Assembly: GCF_006715785.1 (NCBI RefSeq) | Contig: NZ_VFNX01000002.1 | Coordinates: 930,001 to 994,000, forward strand | Length of the DNA stretch: 64,000 bases | Source: Streptomyces puniciscabiei | GTDB lineage: Bacteria > Actinomycetota > Actinomycetes > Streptomycetales > Streptomycetaceae | Direction: 5' to 3' | Part shown: one piece after another, positions 34,311 through 43,765 of the stretch | Numbering within the stretch: position 1 is the first letter of the stretch | Layout of the letters: the number at the start of each line of letters is the position of its first letter | Notes under the pieces: generated by a model | What the model saw: only the letters and a program-made list of their open reading frames with translations | Told to the model about the DNA's origin: nothing | The model's database searches: none | Made by a program: the position numbers and the translations under genes

Positions 34311-34474
34311 TGAAGTGCGACCTGCGGATTCGCTACTGCAAGGGGACGTCGGGTCGGCGGTAGACAGGTACAGACTGTTCCGCTGCACGGCAGGGAAACC
34401 GCCGGGCGGGACTGCGCGAGGTCTCGCGTGCCCCTCCGCAAACGACTGCACACGCCCAACGAAAAGTGATCACC

Positions 34475-34918
34475 ATGACCACCCCTCCCCCGCCGCTCTT
34501 CACCTACAGCCTCCACAACGTGACGATTTCCGTCAGTGACCTCGACGCGTCGATCCAGTGGTGGAACCGGGTGTTCGGCCTCACCCTGCTGGCGAAGTCC
34601 CGCTTCGACGCCATCGGAGCGGACGTTGCCTTCTTGGAGGGGCCCGGTTTTCGGCTGGAGCTCCTTCAGCCCGCAAACGGTGTGCGGATCCCTGAACTGA
34701 CGGCAGAGCCTCCCGCCCACATCCGCCCGATCGGCAACAAGGCCCTGGTCTTCCGTGTCGAAGACCTCGAGAGCGTGACCCGCACCTTCCGTGATCTGGG
34801 GGTGACGACCGTCTGGGAGCAGATGGACCTCGGCGACGGCAGTATCTCGACCGCGATCCGTGACAACGACGGAAATCTCATCAACGTCTTCCAGCAAGGC
34901 GCAAGCCCGGTCGGCTGA
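34475..34918 (+). CDS. VOC-superfamily (glyoxalase/bleomycin-resistance-like) protein
   Basis: A 147-residue vicinal-oxygen-chelate fold protein with paired beta-alpha-beta units: YSLHNVTISVSDLDASIQWWNRVFGLTLLAK and ALVFRVEDLESVTRTFRDLGVTTVWE. The likely metal ligands are H in LHNVTI, E in FLEGPGFRLELLQ and the C-terminal DNDGNLINVFQ acid. Members include glyoxalase I, dioxygenases and drug-binding proteins; none can be singled out. ATG 34475 is chosen (MTTPPPPLFTY) because homology-like sequence begins at residue 11; GTG 34466 is possible. The promoter site at 34282 lies 190 bp upstream and links it to the TetR/SDR pair. Confidence 0.85.
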   Translation: MTTPPPPLFTYSLHNVTISVSDLDASIQWWNRVFGLTLLAKSRFDAIGADVAFLEGPGFRLELLQPANGVRIPELTAEPPAHIRPIGNKALVFRVEDLESVTRTFRDLGVTTVWEQMDLGDGSISTAIRDNDGNLINVFQQGASPVG

Positions 34919-35180
34919 CACGGGCGAACCGATCAGCCTGGCCGCCGAGCCAGATTCAGCCGCTCCGGACGTAGTGCCCGGGACATGGTTCGGGAGCGCC
35001 GCCGACCGCCGCCGCTGCCTGACGCAGGTTTGCGGCGGGCGGCCGGCGAATGCCCTTTGCGCATACGGCCAACGCGCGGTCTGTCAGGCGATGAGCCGGC
35101 CCTCCGGGCGGCCAATTCGCAGCGCCGGTTCCCAGCAGTTCCAGCGGCAGTGCTGCCGTTCACCGGGGCGCGAGCCGTCG

Positions 35181-36008
35181 CTAGCTCCGCGCGAACTCAA
35201 GCAGGTCCTTGTTGAAGATCTCGGCGTACTTGGGCACCATCGCAAGGCCATGAGGTGCGCCCTCGTAGACCTTGTACTGCGCACCCTTGACGATCTTGGA
35301 TGATTTGGCGCCCGCGGAGACGATGGGCACGATCTGGTCGTCGTCGCCATGCACGATCAGTGTCGGCACATCGACCTTCTTCAGGTCCTCGGTCGTGTCC
35401 GTCTCGGAGAACGCCTTGATGCAGTCGTAGGCGCCCTTGATGCCGACTGTCATGCTCCAGAGCCAGAACTCGTCACGCGTTCCCTGGGAGACGGTCGAGC
35501 CCTCACGGTTGGCACCGTAGAACGGGGCACTGAGGTCCTTGTAGTACTGCGAGCGGTCCGTGAGCACACCCTGGCGGATCTCGTCGAACACCTCGATCGG
35601 CAGGCCCTCGGGGTTGGCCTCCGTCTTCAGCATCAGCGGCGGGATCGCGCCGAGCAGGACCAGCTTGGCGACCCGTGACGTGCCGTGCCGGCCGATGTAG
35701 CGGGTGACTTCGCCGCCGCCGGTGGAGTGCCCGACCAGAATGACGTCGTGCAGGTCTTCGGTTTCGATGACCGCGGCCAGGTCGTCGGCGTACGTGTCGA
35801 GGTTGTTGCCGTCCCAGGGCTGACCGGAGCGGCCGCCACCGCGCCGGTCGTGAGCGATGGCGCGGAATCCGTTGTCCACCATGAGCTTCATCTGGGGGTC
35901 CCAGGCGTCGGCGGTGAGCGGCCAGCCGTGGGAGAAGAGCACGGGCTGGCCCGAGCCCCAGTCCTTGTAGAAGATCTGCGTGCCGTCCTCGGCGGTGGCG
36001 AAGGGCAT
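35181..36008 (-). CDS. Alpha/beta hydrolase, non-heme haloperoxidase type
   Basis: A 275-residue alpha/beta hydrolase close to cofactor-free chloroperoxidases and esterases. The nucleophile elbow is [10 protein letters not shown] (Ser), the acid is in [11 protein letters not shown] (Asp) and the base in [11 protein letters not shown] (His), a complete triad. The oxyanion-hole region [13 protein letters not shown] is standard. The start at 36008 ([18 protein letters not shown]) is preferred because upstream in-frame sequence is unstructured. AGGAAC is about 6 bases upstream. It stands alone on the minus strand; its physiological substrate is unknown. Confidence 0.92.
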   Translation of the reverse strand: MPFATAEDGTQIFYKDWGSGQPVLFSHGWPLTADAWDPQMKLMVDNGFRAIAHDRRGGGRSGQPWDGNNLDTYADDLAAVIETEDLHDVILVGHSTGGGEVTRYIGRHGTSRVAKLVLLGAIPPLMLKTEANPEGLPIEVFDEIRQGVLTDRSQYYKDLSAPFYGANREGSTVSQGTRDEFWLWSMTVGIKGAYDCIKAFSETDTTEDLKKVDVPTLIVHGDDDQIVPIVSAGAKSSKIVKGAQYKVYEGAPHGLAMVPKYAEIFNKDLLEFARS

Positions 36009-36353
36009 GGTTGCGTTCCTCTCGATGTCCGCTTGCGAGCCCCTTACGTGACGCCCTCCGGGATGTGACGCGAAAGGGGCGCCGCATGAGGTCAACGTTA
36101 ATTGCGGGGCAGCGATTCAGCGCGTCTGGAACCACCGCTTCCGTAACGAGTGGGACGGTCGTTGCCTGACAGGCGAGGAAGTGGTCTGTCTCGTACGGTG
36201 GTCCTTGCGGTCAGGAGAATTCACCGTCACGCCACCCGAGTGAACTCCCGGGCACGGTCACCCACCCGCCCTGAACATCACCACCGCTGGCGGGCGGCAG
36301 CCAGGTGATCACGGGTCGTTACTACTCGTTCTGTGACACGCGGAGGGCGGGAC
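36009..36353. other. 345-bp intergenic gap between divergent genes
   Basis: This holds the promoters of the leftward hydrolase and the rightward FAD monooxygenase. No clear dyad or consensus promoter could be picked out. No gene is supported. Confidence 0.4.
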
Positions 36354-37841
36354 ATGGGATCCGACGTTGAGGTGCTGGTCGTCGGTGCTGGTCCAGCGGG
36401 GTTGCTGCTCGCAGGTGACCTGGCCGAGGCCGGAGTCCGCTGCACCGTCGTGGAACGGCGAGAAGGGGAATCCCAGCTGACACGCGCATTCGCCGTTCAC
36501 GCCCGAACGATGGAGCAACTGGACGCCCGCGGCCTGGCCGACGACCTGCTGCTGACCGGCCTCCGCAACCCGATCTTGCAATTTCTGCGGATCGATCTGT
36601 CGCACCTGCCGACCCGTTACCCCCACGTGCTCGTGACGCCCCAGTACAACACCGAGCGACTGCTCCTGTCCCGCGCCCTGACACACGGCGTGAACATCAT
36701 GCGGGCCCACGAAGTGACTGGCGTCCAGCAAGATCCGAGCGGTGTCGACATCACCGTGAAGACACCAGCCGGCACTGAACACAGCCTGCGCGCAGACTTC
36801 GTCGTCGGCGCAGACGGACGAAACAGCTGCGTGCGCCAGTCCCTCGGCCTCCCATTCCCCGGCCGCTCCGCCGTTCGCTCCATGATGCTCGCAGACGTCC
36901 GGATGGCTGATCCGCCGAAGAAGCCGCCCACCGTGGCAGCGACCGGAAACGCCTTCGCCATTGTCGTCCCGTTCGGCGACGGCTGGTTCAGGGTCATGGC
37001 CTGGAATCGCCACCACCCCATGCCCGACAACGCCTCGGTCGATCTGGAAGAAGTCAAAGACGTCGCCCGCCAGGCGCTCGGCAGCGACTTCGGCATGCAC
37101 GACCCTCGCTGGCTCTCCAGATTCCACAGCGACGAACGCCAGTCACCCCGCTACCGAGTAGGCCGAGTATTCCTCGTCGGCGACGCCGCCCATGTCCATT
37201 CCCCGGCCGGCGGCATGGGCCTCAACACCAGCATCCAGGACTCCGCAAACCTGAGCTGGAAACTCGCAGCCGTGCAGCGTGGCCGCGCACCGGACACCCT
37301 GCTCGACAGCTATCAGAACGAACGGCACCCGGTGGGACACCGGGTTCTGCGGATGAGCGGGGCACTGCTCCGCGGCGTCCTCACCACGCCACGGGCATTG
37401 TGCGGCCTCCGTGACTTGTCAGCGCGTACGGTGCTGCAAGCCCCACCAGTGGCCCGACGACTGGCCATGGCAATCTCGGGACTCGACATTTCCTACGCCG
37501 CCGCGGCCGGCGCGCATCCCCTTGTCGGGAAGCGGGCACCTGACGTCCCCCTCAGCGACGGACGCAGACTCTACGAAGCCCTCCGTAAGCGACGGTTCGT
37601 CCTTGTCACACCGTCCGACACGGAGCGCTTCCCCTCACTGATCACAGAGTGGGCCGGCGAGGTGGAGATCGTATCCCCGAAGGGCGCTACCCAAAAGAGT
37701 GTTCTGGTCAGACCAGACGCCTATATCGCATGGGCCATCTCGGACGAGTCACCTGAACATCGCATCGACGCGGCCCGTCAAGCATTGACCGAATGGTGCG
37801 GCACACAGGGCTCCAGCTCTGTAGCCCCTTCACCCGACTAG
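36354..37841 (+). CDS. FAD-dependent monooxygenase, aromatic hydroxylase (PheA/TfdB) type
   Basis: A 495-residue flavin monooxygenase. Features in order: the FAD Rossmann motif VLVVGAGPAGLLLAGDLAEAG, the DG motif VGADGRNSCVRQSLG, the GD motif RVFLVGDAAHVHSPAGGMGLNTSIQDSANLSWKLAAV, and a C-terminal thioredoxin-like domain (GKRAPDVPLSDGRRLYEALRKRRFVLV...) that lacks cysteines. Relatives hydroxylate phenols and polyketide aromatics. GGAGGG lies about 7 bases upstream of ATG 36354; an upstream GTG at 36333 is less likely. The stop at 37839-37841 overlaps the left end of the following IS copy, so the last residues may have been set by that insertion. Confidence 0.92.
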   Translation: MGSDVEVLVVGAGPAGLLLAGDLAEAGVRCTVVERREGESQLTRAFAVHARTMEQLDARGLADDLLLTGLRNPILQFLRIDLSHLPTRYPHVLVTPQYNTERLLLSRALTHGVNIMRAHEVTGVQQDPSGVDITVKTPAGTEHSLRADFVVGADGRNSCVRQSLGLPFPGRSAVRSMMLADVRMADPPKKPPTVAATGNAFAIVVPFGDGWFRVMAWNRHHPMPDNASVDLEEVKDVARQALGSDFGMHDPRWLSRFHSDERQSPRYRVGRVFLVGDAAHVHSPAGGMGLNTSIQDSANLSWKLAAVQRGRAPDTLLDSYQNERHPVGHRVLRMSGALLRGVLTTPRALCGLRDLSARTVLQAPPVARRLAMAISGLDISYAAAAGAHPLVGKRAPDVPLSDGRRLYEALRKRRFVLVTPSDTERFPSLITEWAGEVEIVSPKGATQKSVLVRPDAYIAWAISDESPEHRIDAARQALTEWCGTQGSSSVAPSPD

Positions 37842-38735
37842 GGTCTGTCTTCAAATGATCTTGAGTGATGGATCGTGATCGGGTGATACGTCGCCATGAA
37901 CTGTCCGCTGCTGAACGGGAGTTCGTCCGGCCGTTGCTGCCCGTGTCGTCGCGTGGGCGCAAGCGGCTGGACGAGCGCAGGGGCCTCAACGGGATCATGT
38001 GGAAGTTCCGTACAGGCACGGCCTGGCGGGACGTGCCCGAGCGGTACGGGCCGTGGGCCACGCTGCACACCCGTTTCCGCCGGTGGGCGACGGACGGCAC
38101 GTTCGAGCGAATGCTCCGCGCCGCCCAGGTCCGGGCGGACGCCGCCGGGGACACCGACTGGCTGGTATCGGTCGACTCCGCGATAGTCCACGCCCACCAG
38201 CACGCCGCCGGCGCCCGAAAAGGGGGGCCCCGCAACCCCGCGCTCGGACGCTCCCGAGGCGGCCTGACCAGCAAGATTCACCTGGCCTGCGACGGCGCCG
38301 GCCGCCCGCTCGCCTTCACCGTCACGGGCCGCAACACCAACGACTGCACCCAGTTCATCGCCGTGATGGAGGCGATCCGGGTGCCCAGGACGGGTCCGGG
38401 ACGGCCCCGGGTGCGGCCCTCAACGTCCTGGGCGACAAGGGCTACGGCTCCAGGGCGATCCGCAGCTGGCTGCGTCGGCGCGGGATCAGCCACACCATTC
38501 CCGAGCGAGCCGACCAGGTCCGCAACCGGTTGAACCGCGGCAGCCGTGGTGGACGGCCCCCCGGCCTTCGATCGCGACGCCTACAAGCGGCGCAACGTGG
38601 TGGAACGGTGCTTCAACGAGCTGAAGCAGTGGCGCGGCATCGCCACCCGGTACGACAAGACCACCGAGTCCTACCAAGCAGCAGTCACCCTCGCAGCCCC
38701 GCTGATGTGGGCGTGACATTTGACGAACAGAACCC
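37841..38735 (+). mobile_element. IS5-family element (IS427-like) with frameshifted transposase
   Basis: An approximately 895-bp element. The left end starts GGGTCTGTCTTCAAATG at 37841, and the right end, inverted, reads GGGTTCTGTTCGTCAAATG up to 38735, an imperfect match. No target duplication is clear. It holds one broken transposase gene. It sits immediately behind the FAD monooxygenase, and a chitinase 3' remnant follows it. Confidence 0.7.
37868..38716 (+). pseudogene. IS5-family transposase with two compensating 1-base indels
   Basis: The protein begins MDRDRVIRRHELSAAEREFVRPLLP. It carries KFRTGTAWRDVPERYG, the first catalytic Asp in WLVSVDSAIVHAHQHAAGA, then KIHLACDGAGRPLAF. At the CCC run 38417-38419 one C appears lost (frame shifts to NVLGDKGYGSRAIRSWLRRRG, second Asp), and at the CCCCCC run 38557-38562 one extra C restores the frame (AFDRDAYKRRNVVERCFNELKQWRG, catalytic Glu). 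About 140 bp are thus read in a shifted frame. Programmed frameshifting is known in the IS427 group, but two sites in C runs look more like slippage. The final codons are LMWA, stop 38716. Confidence 0.75.
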
Positions 38736-38861
38736 AGGGCCCGCCGAGCCGGCCGGTACGCAGGGACCCACGCGCTGCACATCCAAAAGGCGTGACCGCT
38801 CCGGTCTTTCCGGCCCACTGCTCCAAGGCGGATCTGCACGCGGAGGGGGACCCGCGCGGTG

Positions 38862-39171
38862 GCGTGGGCATGACCATGGACTTCGGCGACGGACACAACG
38901 CGCTCGCCGACGCCGAATCGGCCGCACAGGCCACCGCCCAGCAACTCGCCACCATCTACGGCGTTTCCACCCCGCAGGCGTACCGGATGATGGGCCTGAC
39001 GCCGATCGCCGGCAAGAACGACGACGACGAAAACTTCTCCCAGTCCGACGCTGCCACGCTGGAGAACTTCACCGCCTCCAACGGAGTCCGGGAACTGTCC
39101 TTCTGGGAGGTCGACGGGTACGACAAGGCGACCGGCTACGCCTACTCCAATATCTTCAACCAGATCAGCAC
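38862..39171 (+). pseudogene. GH18 chitinase C-terminal remnant
   Basis: The frame reads VGMTMDFGDGHNALADAESAAQATAQQLATIYG, MMGLTPIAGKNDDDENFSQSDAATLENF and VRELSFWEVDGYDKATGYAYSNIFNQ, the C-terminal third of a GH18 chitinase-like domain. The catalytic DxxDxDxE part, signal peptide and binding module are missing. It lies directly behind an IS5-type copy, which suggests that insertion and deletion removed the 5' part. The frame runs on past the domain end without a natural stop. Confidence 0.6.
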
Positions 39172-39305
39172 CACCCGGTGTCTCTCGAGACCCCCTGAGC
39201 CGACGCGATGCGCCGGCTCTGTTGGGTTGGTTGCGAGGTCCGCGGTGGTCCGGAAGGGGAGGGCGCCGGGGGAATGCCGTCGCACCTGTGGCAAGCTCGC
39301 GCCAC

Positions 39306-39743
39306 GTGGATTCCACTTTCTGCCGACTCATCGACGAAGACTCCGCGCGCTGGGTGGCGTATGAGACCGAGGCCTGCGCGTTCCTGCCGCTGGATCCGTT
39401 GGCGCCCGGACATACTCTGGTCGTTCCCACACAGCACTACGCGGATGTCTTCGACACCCCACGCGACGTCCTCGCCGCGACGGTTACGCTGGTCCAGCGT
39501 GTGTCCGGTGCTATGAGGGCTGCCCTGGACGCCTCAGGCGTGAACATCCTGAGCGCCAGCGGCCCGGCATCCGAACAGTCGGTGCCGCACCTTCACTTCC
39601 ATGTCGTGCCGCGGTGGGCGGACGACGGGATCTCGACATGGCCGGCAGGGCGATCCGCGCATCAAGTGGCCGGCGACCCCGGCACGAGGCTTGCCGAGTA
39701 CCTCGCTGGAGGGCAGCATCACGGGAGCCAGAGCCGCAACTGA
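39306..39743 (+). CDS. HIT-family (histidine triad) nucleotide-binding protein
   Basis: A 145-residue HIT protein. The triad motif is HLHFHVVPRW, with conserved FLPLDPLAPGHTLVVPTQHYADV before it. Such enzymes hydrolyse nucleoside phosphoramidates or dinucleoside polyphosphates. GTG 39306 (VDSTFCRLIDED) is chosen because the family starts there with a zinc-like Cys; an ATG 28 codons upstream gives an Arg/Gly-rich shadow extension. The C-terminal tail after the triad is longer than usual. It is complete and not linked to neighbours. Confidence 0.85.
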   Translation: MDSTFCRLIDEDSARWVAYETEACAFLPLDPLAPGHTLVVPTQHYADVFDTPRDVLAATVTLVQRVSGAMRAALDASGVNILSASGPASEQSVPHLHFHVVPRWADDGISTWPAGRSAHQVAGDPGTRLAEYLAGGQHHGSQSRN

Positions 39744-39845
39744 TGAACAGAGCCAGCCCGCGCGGCTCGAGCTGCGTGACGGGAGGGGGTGTGGCGAACC
39801 TGTGGGTCTGCGCGCGAGTTCGGTAGTCGGCCGACCGGCCGTCCA

Positions 39846-40985
39846 TCACCCCCGTCCGCCGAGAAATTCGAGGATGTGACCGAAGACGTCGAGGGCGGCG
39901 CCCCGGCCCAGGAACGTGTCCAGGTGGCCGTACCCGGGGATCTCGGTGTAGGACACGTCCAACTGGGGCTGGCGGTGGGCGAGTACGTCGTGGCAGAGTC
40001 GCTGGGAGTCCAGCCACAAGCCGTTCTCGCTGCCCGCGAGCAGCAGCACGGGGGTGTCGATACGGCCGGCCGCGTCCAGCGCATTGGGCGGCAGGGCACG
40101 GTAGCGGTGGTCGGTTTCGTGCCAGCGGACCACGCTGCGGGCCAGCTCGATGCGGCGCAGGTGGGGCAGGATCCACAGCGGCGCGGGGCCGAGGAGGTCG
40201 GCGAGGCGGGCGTGGGTGGCCTTGGAGAGGTTCTCGTGCACGAAGAGCGAGGCGCCCGTGCCCCAGGCGGAGTTGTGCAGGATCTGGCAGGTCGGGTCCG
40301 GGCAGCTCGCCTTCCGTGACGCCAGTGCGAACAGCGGGGTGTACTTCGACCACAGGCCCACCTTGCGGAAGTCGACCGGGATGTGGTCGATCCGCGTCTT
40401 CAGCAGCTCCCCCGCCAGCGACATCCGCAGCGATGTGCGGCCGGCGAGCTTGGGCGTAAGGAACACACCCTGGGACACCACACCGGCAAGGCCCGGCACC
40501 AGGCCCGCCGCCATGCTCAGGGACAGCGTGAGCGAGCCGATGCAGTGGGCGACCACGAACAGCGGGCGGTCGCCCGTGCGCTCGCGTACGTGCCTGACGG
40601 CCGCGGGGATGTCGTACAGGGCCACGTCGTCGTACGTGTACCTCTGGCCGGTCTCGTTGTACGGCAGCCGGCAGCTGCCCCGCCAGTCGAGCAGCCAGGG
40701 CTCGTAGCCGTCGTCGAGGAGGACGTCGACCAGGTTGCGGGTCTCCGGCAGCAGGAACATGTCGGCGGACGCGGTGTGTCCGTGCAGCAGCAGCACGGCG
40801 GGGCGGTCCGTGGCGCCGGTGTGGATGCGGGTCAGGCCGAGGCGGACGCCGTCGTCCGCCCGGAAGGGGATCTCCTCGACGCGGGCCGGGTCGAGGCGGT
40901 GGTGCAGCGGGCGCAGGGCCGCGGTGGTCCTGACCCGGGGCAGCGCCGGCCGACTGGTGCGGGAGGTGGTCGTCCTGAAGATCAT
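39846..40985 (-). CDS. Alpha/beta hydrolase of the FAAL-PKS-reductase operon
   Basis: A 379-residue alpha/beta hydrolase, last gene of the operon. The oxyanion loop is LLLHGHTASADMF. The elbow is FVVAHCIGSLTLS, where Cys stands at the usual nucleophile position (GxSxG becomes AHCIGS). The acid is probably in LLLAGSENGLWLD and the base His in YTEIPGYGHLDTF. A Cys nucleophile occurs in dienelactone-hydrolase-like and some polyketide-tailoring enzymes, and the GMC-oxidoreductase-associated hydrolases of actinobacteria also look like this. ATG 40985 overlaps the reductase stop by 4 bp (ATGA), so translation is coupled. It may trim, transfer or cyclise the released product. A thioesterase-like role is a guess. 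Confidence 0.82.
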   Translation of the reverse strand: MIFRTTTSRTSRPALPRVRTTAALRPLHHRLDPARVEEIPFRADDGVRLGLTRIHTGATDRPAVLLLHGHTASADMFLLPETRNLVDVLLDDGYEPWLLDWRGSCRLPYNETGQRYTYDDVALYDIPAAVRHVRERTGDRPLFVVAHCIGSLTLSLSMAAGLVPGLAGVVSQGVFLTPKLAGRTSLRMSLAGELLKTRIDHIPVDFRKVGLWSKYTPLFALASRKASCPDPTCQILHNSAWGTGASLFVHENLSKATHARLADLLGPAPLWILPHLRRIELARSVVRWHETDHRYRALPPNALDAAGRIDTPVLLLAGSENGLWLDSQRLCHDVLAHRQPQLDVSYTEIPGYGHLDTFLGRGAALDVFGHILEFLGGRG

Positions 40986-43765
40986 CGGTGGTGCTCCGTG
41001 GGGGTCGGGGTGCGGCGCAGGTCGAGCAGGTCCGCGGCGGCGCGGGCGAAGGGGCCGAGCAGGCCACGGCCCATCTCCAGGCCGAACCAGGCGAGCCAGG
41101 TCAGCTTGGCGGCCCGCCTCTCCTGGCTGGTCAGGCGCGGGTCGACCTTGATGCCGTCGATCTGGTCGCGGACGTAGGAGTCCGCGGGCACGACGACCTC
41201 GCCCGCCAGGCTCGCCGCCTCGCCCTCGCGGCCGATCCGCACGGTCAGCGCGCGGGTCTGCCGCCACAGGTCGCGGCGGGCCCGGGCGTACTTGTGGCCC
41301 TCCAGCCACCAGTGGCCACCGTCGGCGTCGCGCAACCGCAGCCGGTACCGCAGAAGTTGGTGCCTGAGCCCGTGCTGCTGCGGTATCCCCTCCTCGGGGC
41401 GGATCCATAGGTCGCCGCGCTCGACGGTCAGCGGCTCGGGATGTACGGCGGTACAGACGACCTCGCCGGTCACGTCCACCCGGCGCTCCTTCACCAGCTG
41501 GTACATGCTCGCGATGGAGAGGGTGAGCGCCATGGAGCAAGGGCTGGCGGCGGGGGCGCCGACCGGTCCCACGCTGCCCTCCGTCGTCTCCGGGAACCAC
41601 AGGTAGGGCTGGTCGTCCGGGTGCGGCAGCCTGGCGAGACCGTCCTGGGCGAGCCGCTCGAAGGTCCTCAGCTGGGCCTGCGCGTCGTAGCGGGCCGCGG
41701 GTGGCAGCCCGAGCGCCTCGACCAGCGCGGCGGTGCGTGCGCCCTTGGCCGCCGGGCCCTTCAGGGTCGCCTCGCACAGCTTGAGAGCGGTGGGGCTCTG
41801 CAGCACGCGCGTGAGGAAGGCCAGTTCGGGCACGGGGTCGGCCGCCAGGCGGGCCAGGGCGTCGGTGCGCCACTCGTCCCAGTCCTGGACGCGCACGTGC
41901 ATGCCTCCGAGCGCCATGTCACGTACGACGTCGTCGAGGGTGTTGGGCACGCCGGTGAGGTTGTAGTCGTAGCCCCAGGCGTCGGCCTCGCAGATCGCGG
42001 CGACGGCGACCCGGCTCACCCAGTCCACCGGGGCCGCGTTCAGGTAGCGGAAGGCGGGGACGGTGCGGAAGCGGCCGAAGGCCGAGATCAGGCCGCTGCT
42101 GAGGTCCTGCGGGTTGTAGGCGCCGGTCTTCGTGTGGCCGCCGATGCCGCCGGGGCGCAGCGCCGTGACGACCAGGCCGTGGTCGCGGGCACGGCGCAGG
42201 GCGACCTCCGCGGTCCACTTCGACTGGTCGTAGCCCGAGACGAGCCGGTCGACGTGGGCGAGGGGGTCGTCCTCGCCCATGGAGGTGATGCCGACCTCGT
42301 TGAAGACGGCGATCGAGGAGATGTGGTGCAGCGGCTTGGGCCGACCGGTGGCCGCGAGTTCGGCGAGGGTGAGCGCGCCGAGGACGTTGCTCGCCCGCAG
42401 CGACTGGTAGCCGCGCAGGAAGTCCACGGCCGCGGCCACGCCCACGACGCTGTCCAGTTCGTGGGCCAGCGTGTGCCACAGTCCGTCGGGCAGGCCGAGC
42501 CGCGGCCGCCGGATGTCGCCGGACAGCACGGTCACCCGGCGCCGCACCTCCGACGACCAGGGCAGCCGGTAACTCTTCAGCGCCTCGCCGAGCCGGGCGA
42601 CGGCCGCCTCCTCGTCGGCCGCGCGCACCAGGCAATAGACATGTGCGTCGCTGTGCCGGAGCAGATCGAGCAACATGTGGCTGCCGAGAAAGCCGGTGGC
42701 GCCGGTCAGCAGGATCCGGCGGGGCGGCAGCGGCTCGGGCACGTCGGCGAACGGCAGGCGGTCGGCGAGGGCCAGATCGGCGAGGATCTGGTCGAGGTCC
42801 TCGCGACGGGCCCTGGCATACCGTTCGTCGCCACTGCCGACACGGGGGCGGAGCGCCGGTGGGGTGCGCGGGGCGTGGGCCGGAGCGCTCGCCGCGGAGA
42901 GCGGAAGTGCGCCGGGGGCCGGAGCCGCGACAGCGCCCACGCCGGAAGGCGGCAGCGTACCGGCGGCCTGAACCGCGACAGCACCCGCAGCGGCAAGCAC
43001 CGGCCCGCCAGGGGCCGAGACCGCAGCAGCACCCGCATCGGAAACCGTCGGCGCGCCAGCGGCCGAGGCCACAGCAGCTCCCCCAGCAGACGGCGGCAAC
43101 ACGCCAGAGAACGGGTCCGCGACAGCCCCCGCACCGGAACCCGTCGGCGCGCCGGGGGCGGGGACCGCAACAGGGCCCGCGCCGGAAGGCGGCAGCGTGC
43201 CGGTGGCCGGAACCGGCAGAGCGCCCTGGGCGGTGGGCGCCGGGGTGGCCGCGTGCGCGGCCGGCGCGGCGGCCGCGCTCGACGCTTCGGTCCCGGTCGT
43301 CTCCATCCAGCGCCGCGCGAGGCTGATCGGACGGGCGTCGGCGAACACCTCGTCCAGATCGAACACTATGCCCAGCTCGCTCTCCAGCTCGGAGACCAGC
43401 TCCACGGCGTGCACGGACGTGCCCCCCGCGTCGAAGAAGTCGGCGTCGGGCGACAGGTGTCCCGCGGGCAGGTAGCGGCCCGCCGCGGCGGCGATGGCCG
43501 CGGCCACGTCGTCCACGTTCCGGATGGGCAGGGCGGGGGCGGCACCGGAGTCCGCGCCGGGGGCGGCCTGCATCACCCTGGCCAGCAGGTCGTCCACGCC
43601 GAGCCCGCCGCCACCGCGCTCGATCGCCTCGGCGGTCGCCCGCTGCCCGGAGTCCTGCGTCACGTCACGCATGAGAGCCTTTCCACGATGTGCCCGTCCT
43701 TTTCCGTGCTTTCCGGCCAGGTCCTTGCTTCCGGTGAAGTCCTCACCTGCTGCGGACGTCCTCAC
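40982..43765 (-). CDS. Carrier protein - thioester reductase fusion (reductive release) with novel C-terminal domain
   Basis: A 927-residue protein. A carrier domain (about 80-150) has its phosphopantetheine Ser at S117 in DAGGTSVHAV. A Pro/Ala/Gly-rich repetitive linker (about 165-300) follows. The thioester-reductase domain (about 345-730) begins RILLTGATGFLGSHML and carries SSIAVF and the YxxxK pair Y512-K516 (YDQSK), so it should reduce an acyl thioester with NADPH to aldehyde or alcohol. A further about 190 residues (MALTLSIASMYQLVKERRVDVTG..., HWWLEGHKYARARRDLWRQT, ...ERRAAKLTWLAWFGLEMGRG) belong to no family I recognise; similar sequence is found in GMC-oxidoreductase-type proteins. 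GTG 43765 overlaps the PKS stop (GTGA) with GGGAG 6 bases upstream; ATG 43672 is an alternative. It should accept the PKS product. Confidence 0.88.
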   Translation of the reverse strand: MRTSAAGEDFTGSKDLAGKHGKGRAHRGKALMRDVTQDSGQRATAEAIERGGGGLGVDDLLARVMQAAPGADSGAAPALPIRNVDDVAAAIAAAAGRYLPAGHLSPDADFFDAGGTSVHAVELVSELESELGIVFDLDEVFADARPISLARRWMETTGTEASSAAAAPAAHAATPAPTAQGALPVPATGTLPPSGAGPVAVPAPGAPTGSGAGAVADPFSGVLPPSAGGAAVASAAGAPTVSDAGAAAVSAPGGPVLAAAGAVAVQAAGTLPPSGVGAVAAPAPGALPLSAASAPAHAPRTPPALRPRVGSGDERYARARREDLDQILADLALADRLPFADVPEPLPPRRILLTGATGFLGSHMLLDLLRHSDAHVYCLVRAADEEAAVARLGEALKSYRLPWSSEVRRRVTVLSGDIRRPRLGLPDGLWHTLAHELDSVVGVAAAVDFLRGYQSLRASNVLGALTLAELAATGRPKPLHHISSIAVFNEVGITSMGEDDPLAHVDRLVSGYDQSKWTAEVALRRARDHGLVVTALRPGGIGGHTKTGAYNPQDLSSGLISAFGRFRTVPAFRYLNAAPVDWVSRVAVAAICEADAWGYDYNLTGVPNTLDDVVRDMALGGMHVRVQDWDEWRTDALARLAADPVPELAFLTRVLQSPTALKLCEATLKGPAAKGARTAALVEALGLPPAARYDAQAQLRTFERLAQDGLARLPHPDDQPYLWFPETTEGSVGPVGAPAASPCSMALTLSIASMYQLVKERRVDVTGEVVCTAVHPEPLTVERGDLWIRPEEGIPQQHGLRHQLLRYRLRLRDADGGHWWLEGHKYARARRDLWRQTRALTVRIGREGEAASLAGEVVVPADSYVRDQIDGIKVDPRLTSQERRAAKLTWLAWFGLEMGRGLLGPFARAAADLLDLRRTPTPTEHHR
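42885..43290 (-). repeat. Imperfect Pro/Ala/Gly-Ser repeat coding for the interdomain linker
   Basis: The translated strand repeats units such as TLPPSGVGAVAAPAPGAL and TLPPSGAGPVAVPAPGAPTG, about 20-25 residues each, for over 130 residues. It is a flexible tether between carrier and reductase domains, and the repeat DNA may expand or contract by slippage. Confidence 0.7.

Noticed and set aside
39846..41873. A 675-residue fusion of an N-terminal extension and the alpha/beta hydrolase
   Set aside because: The extension is the reductase gene read in another frame; the ATGA overlap at 40982-40985 gives the natural start.
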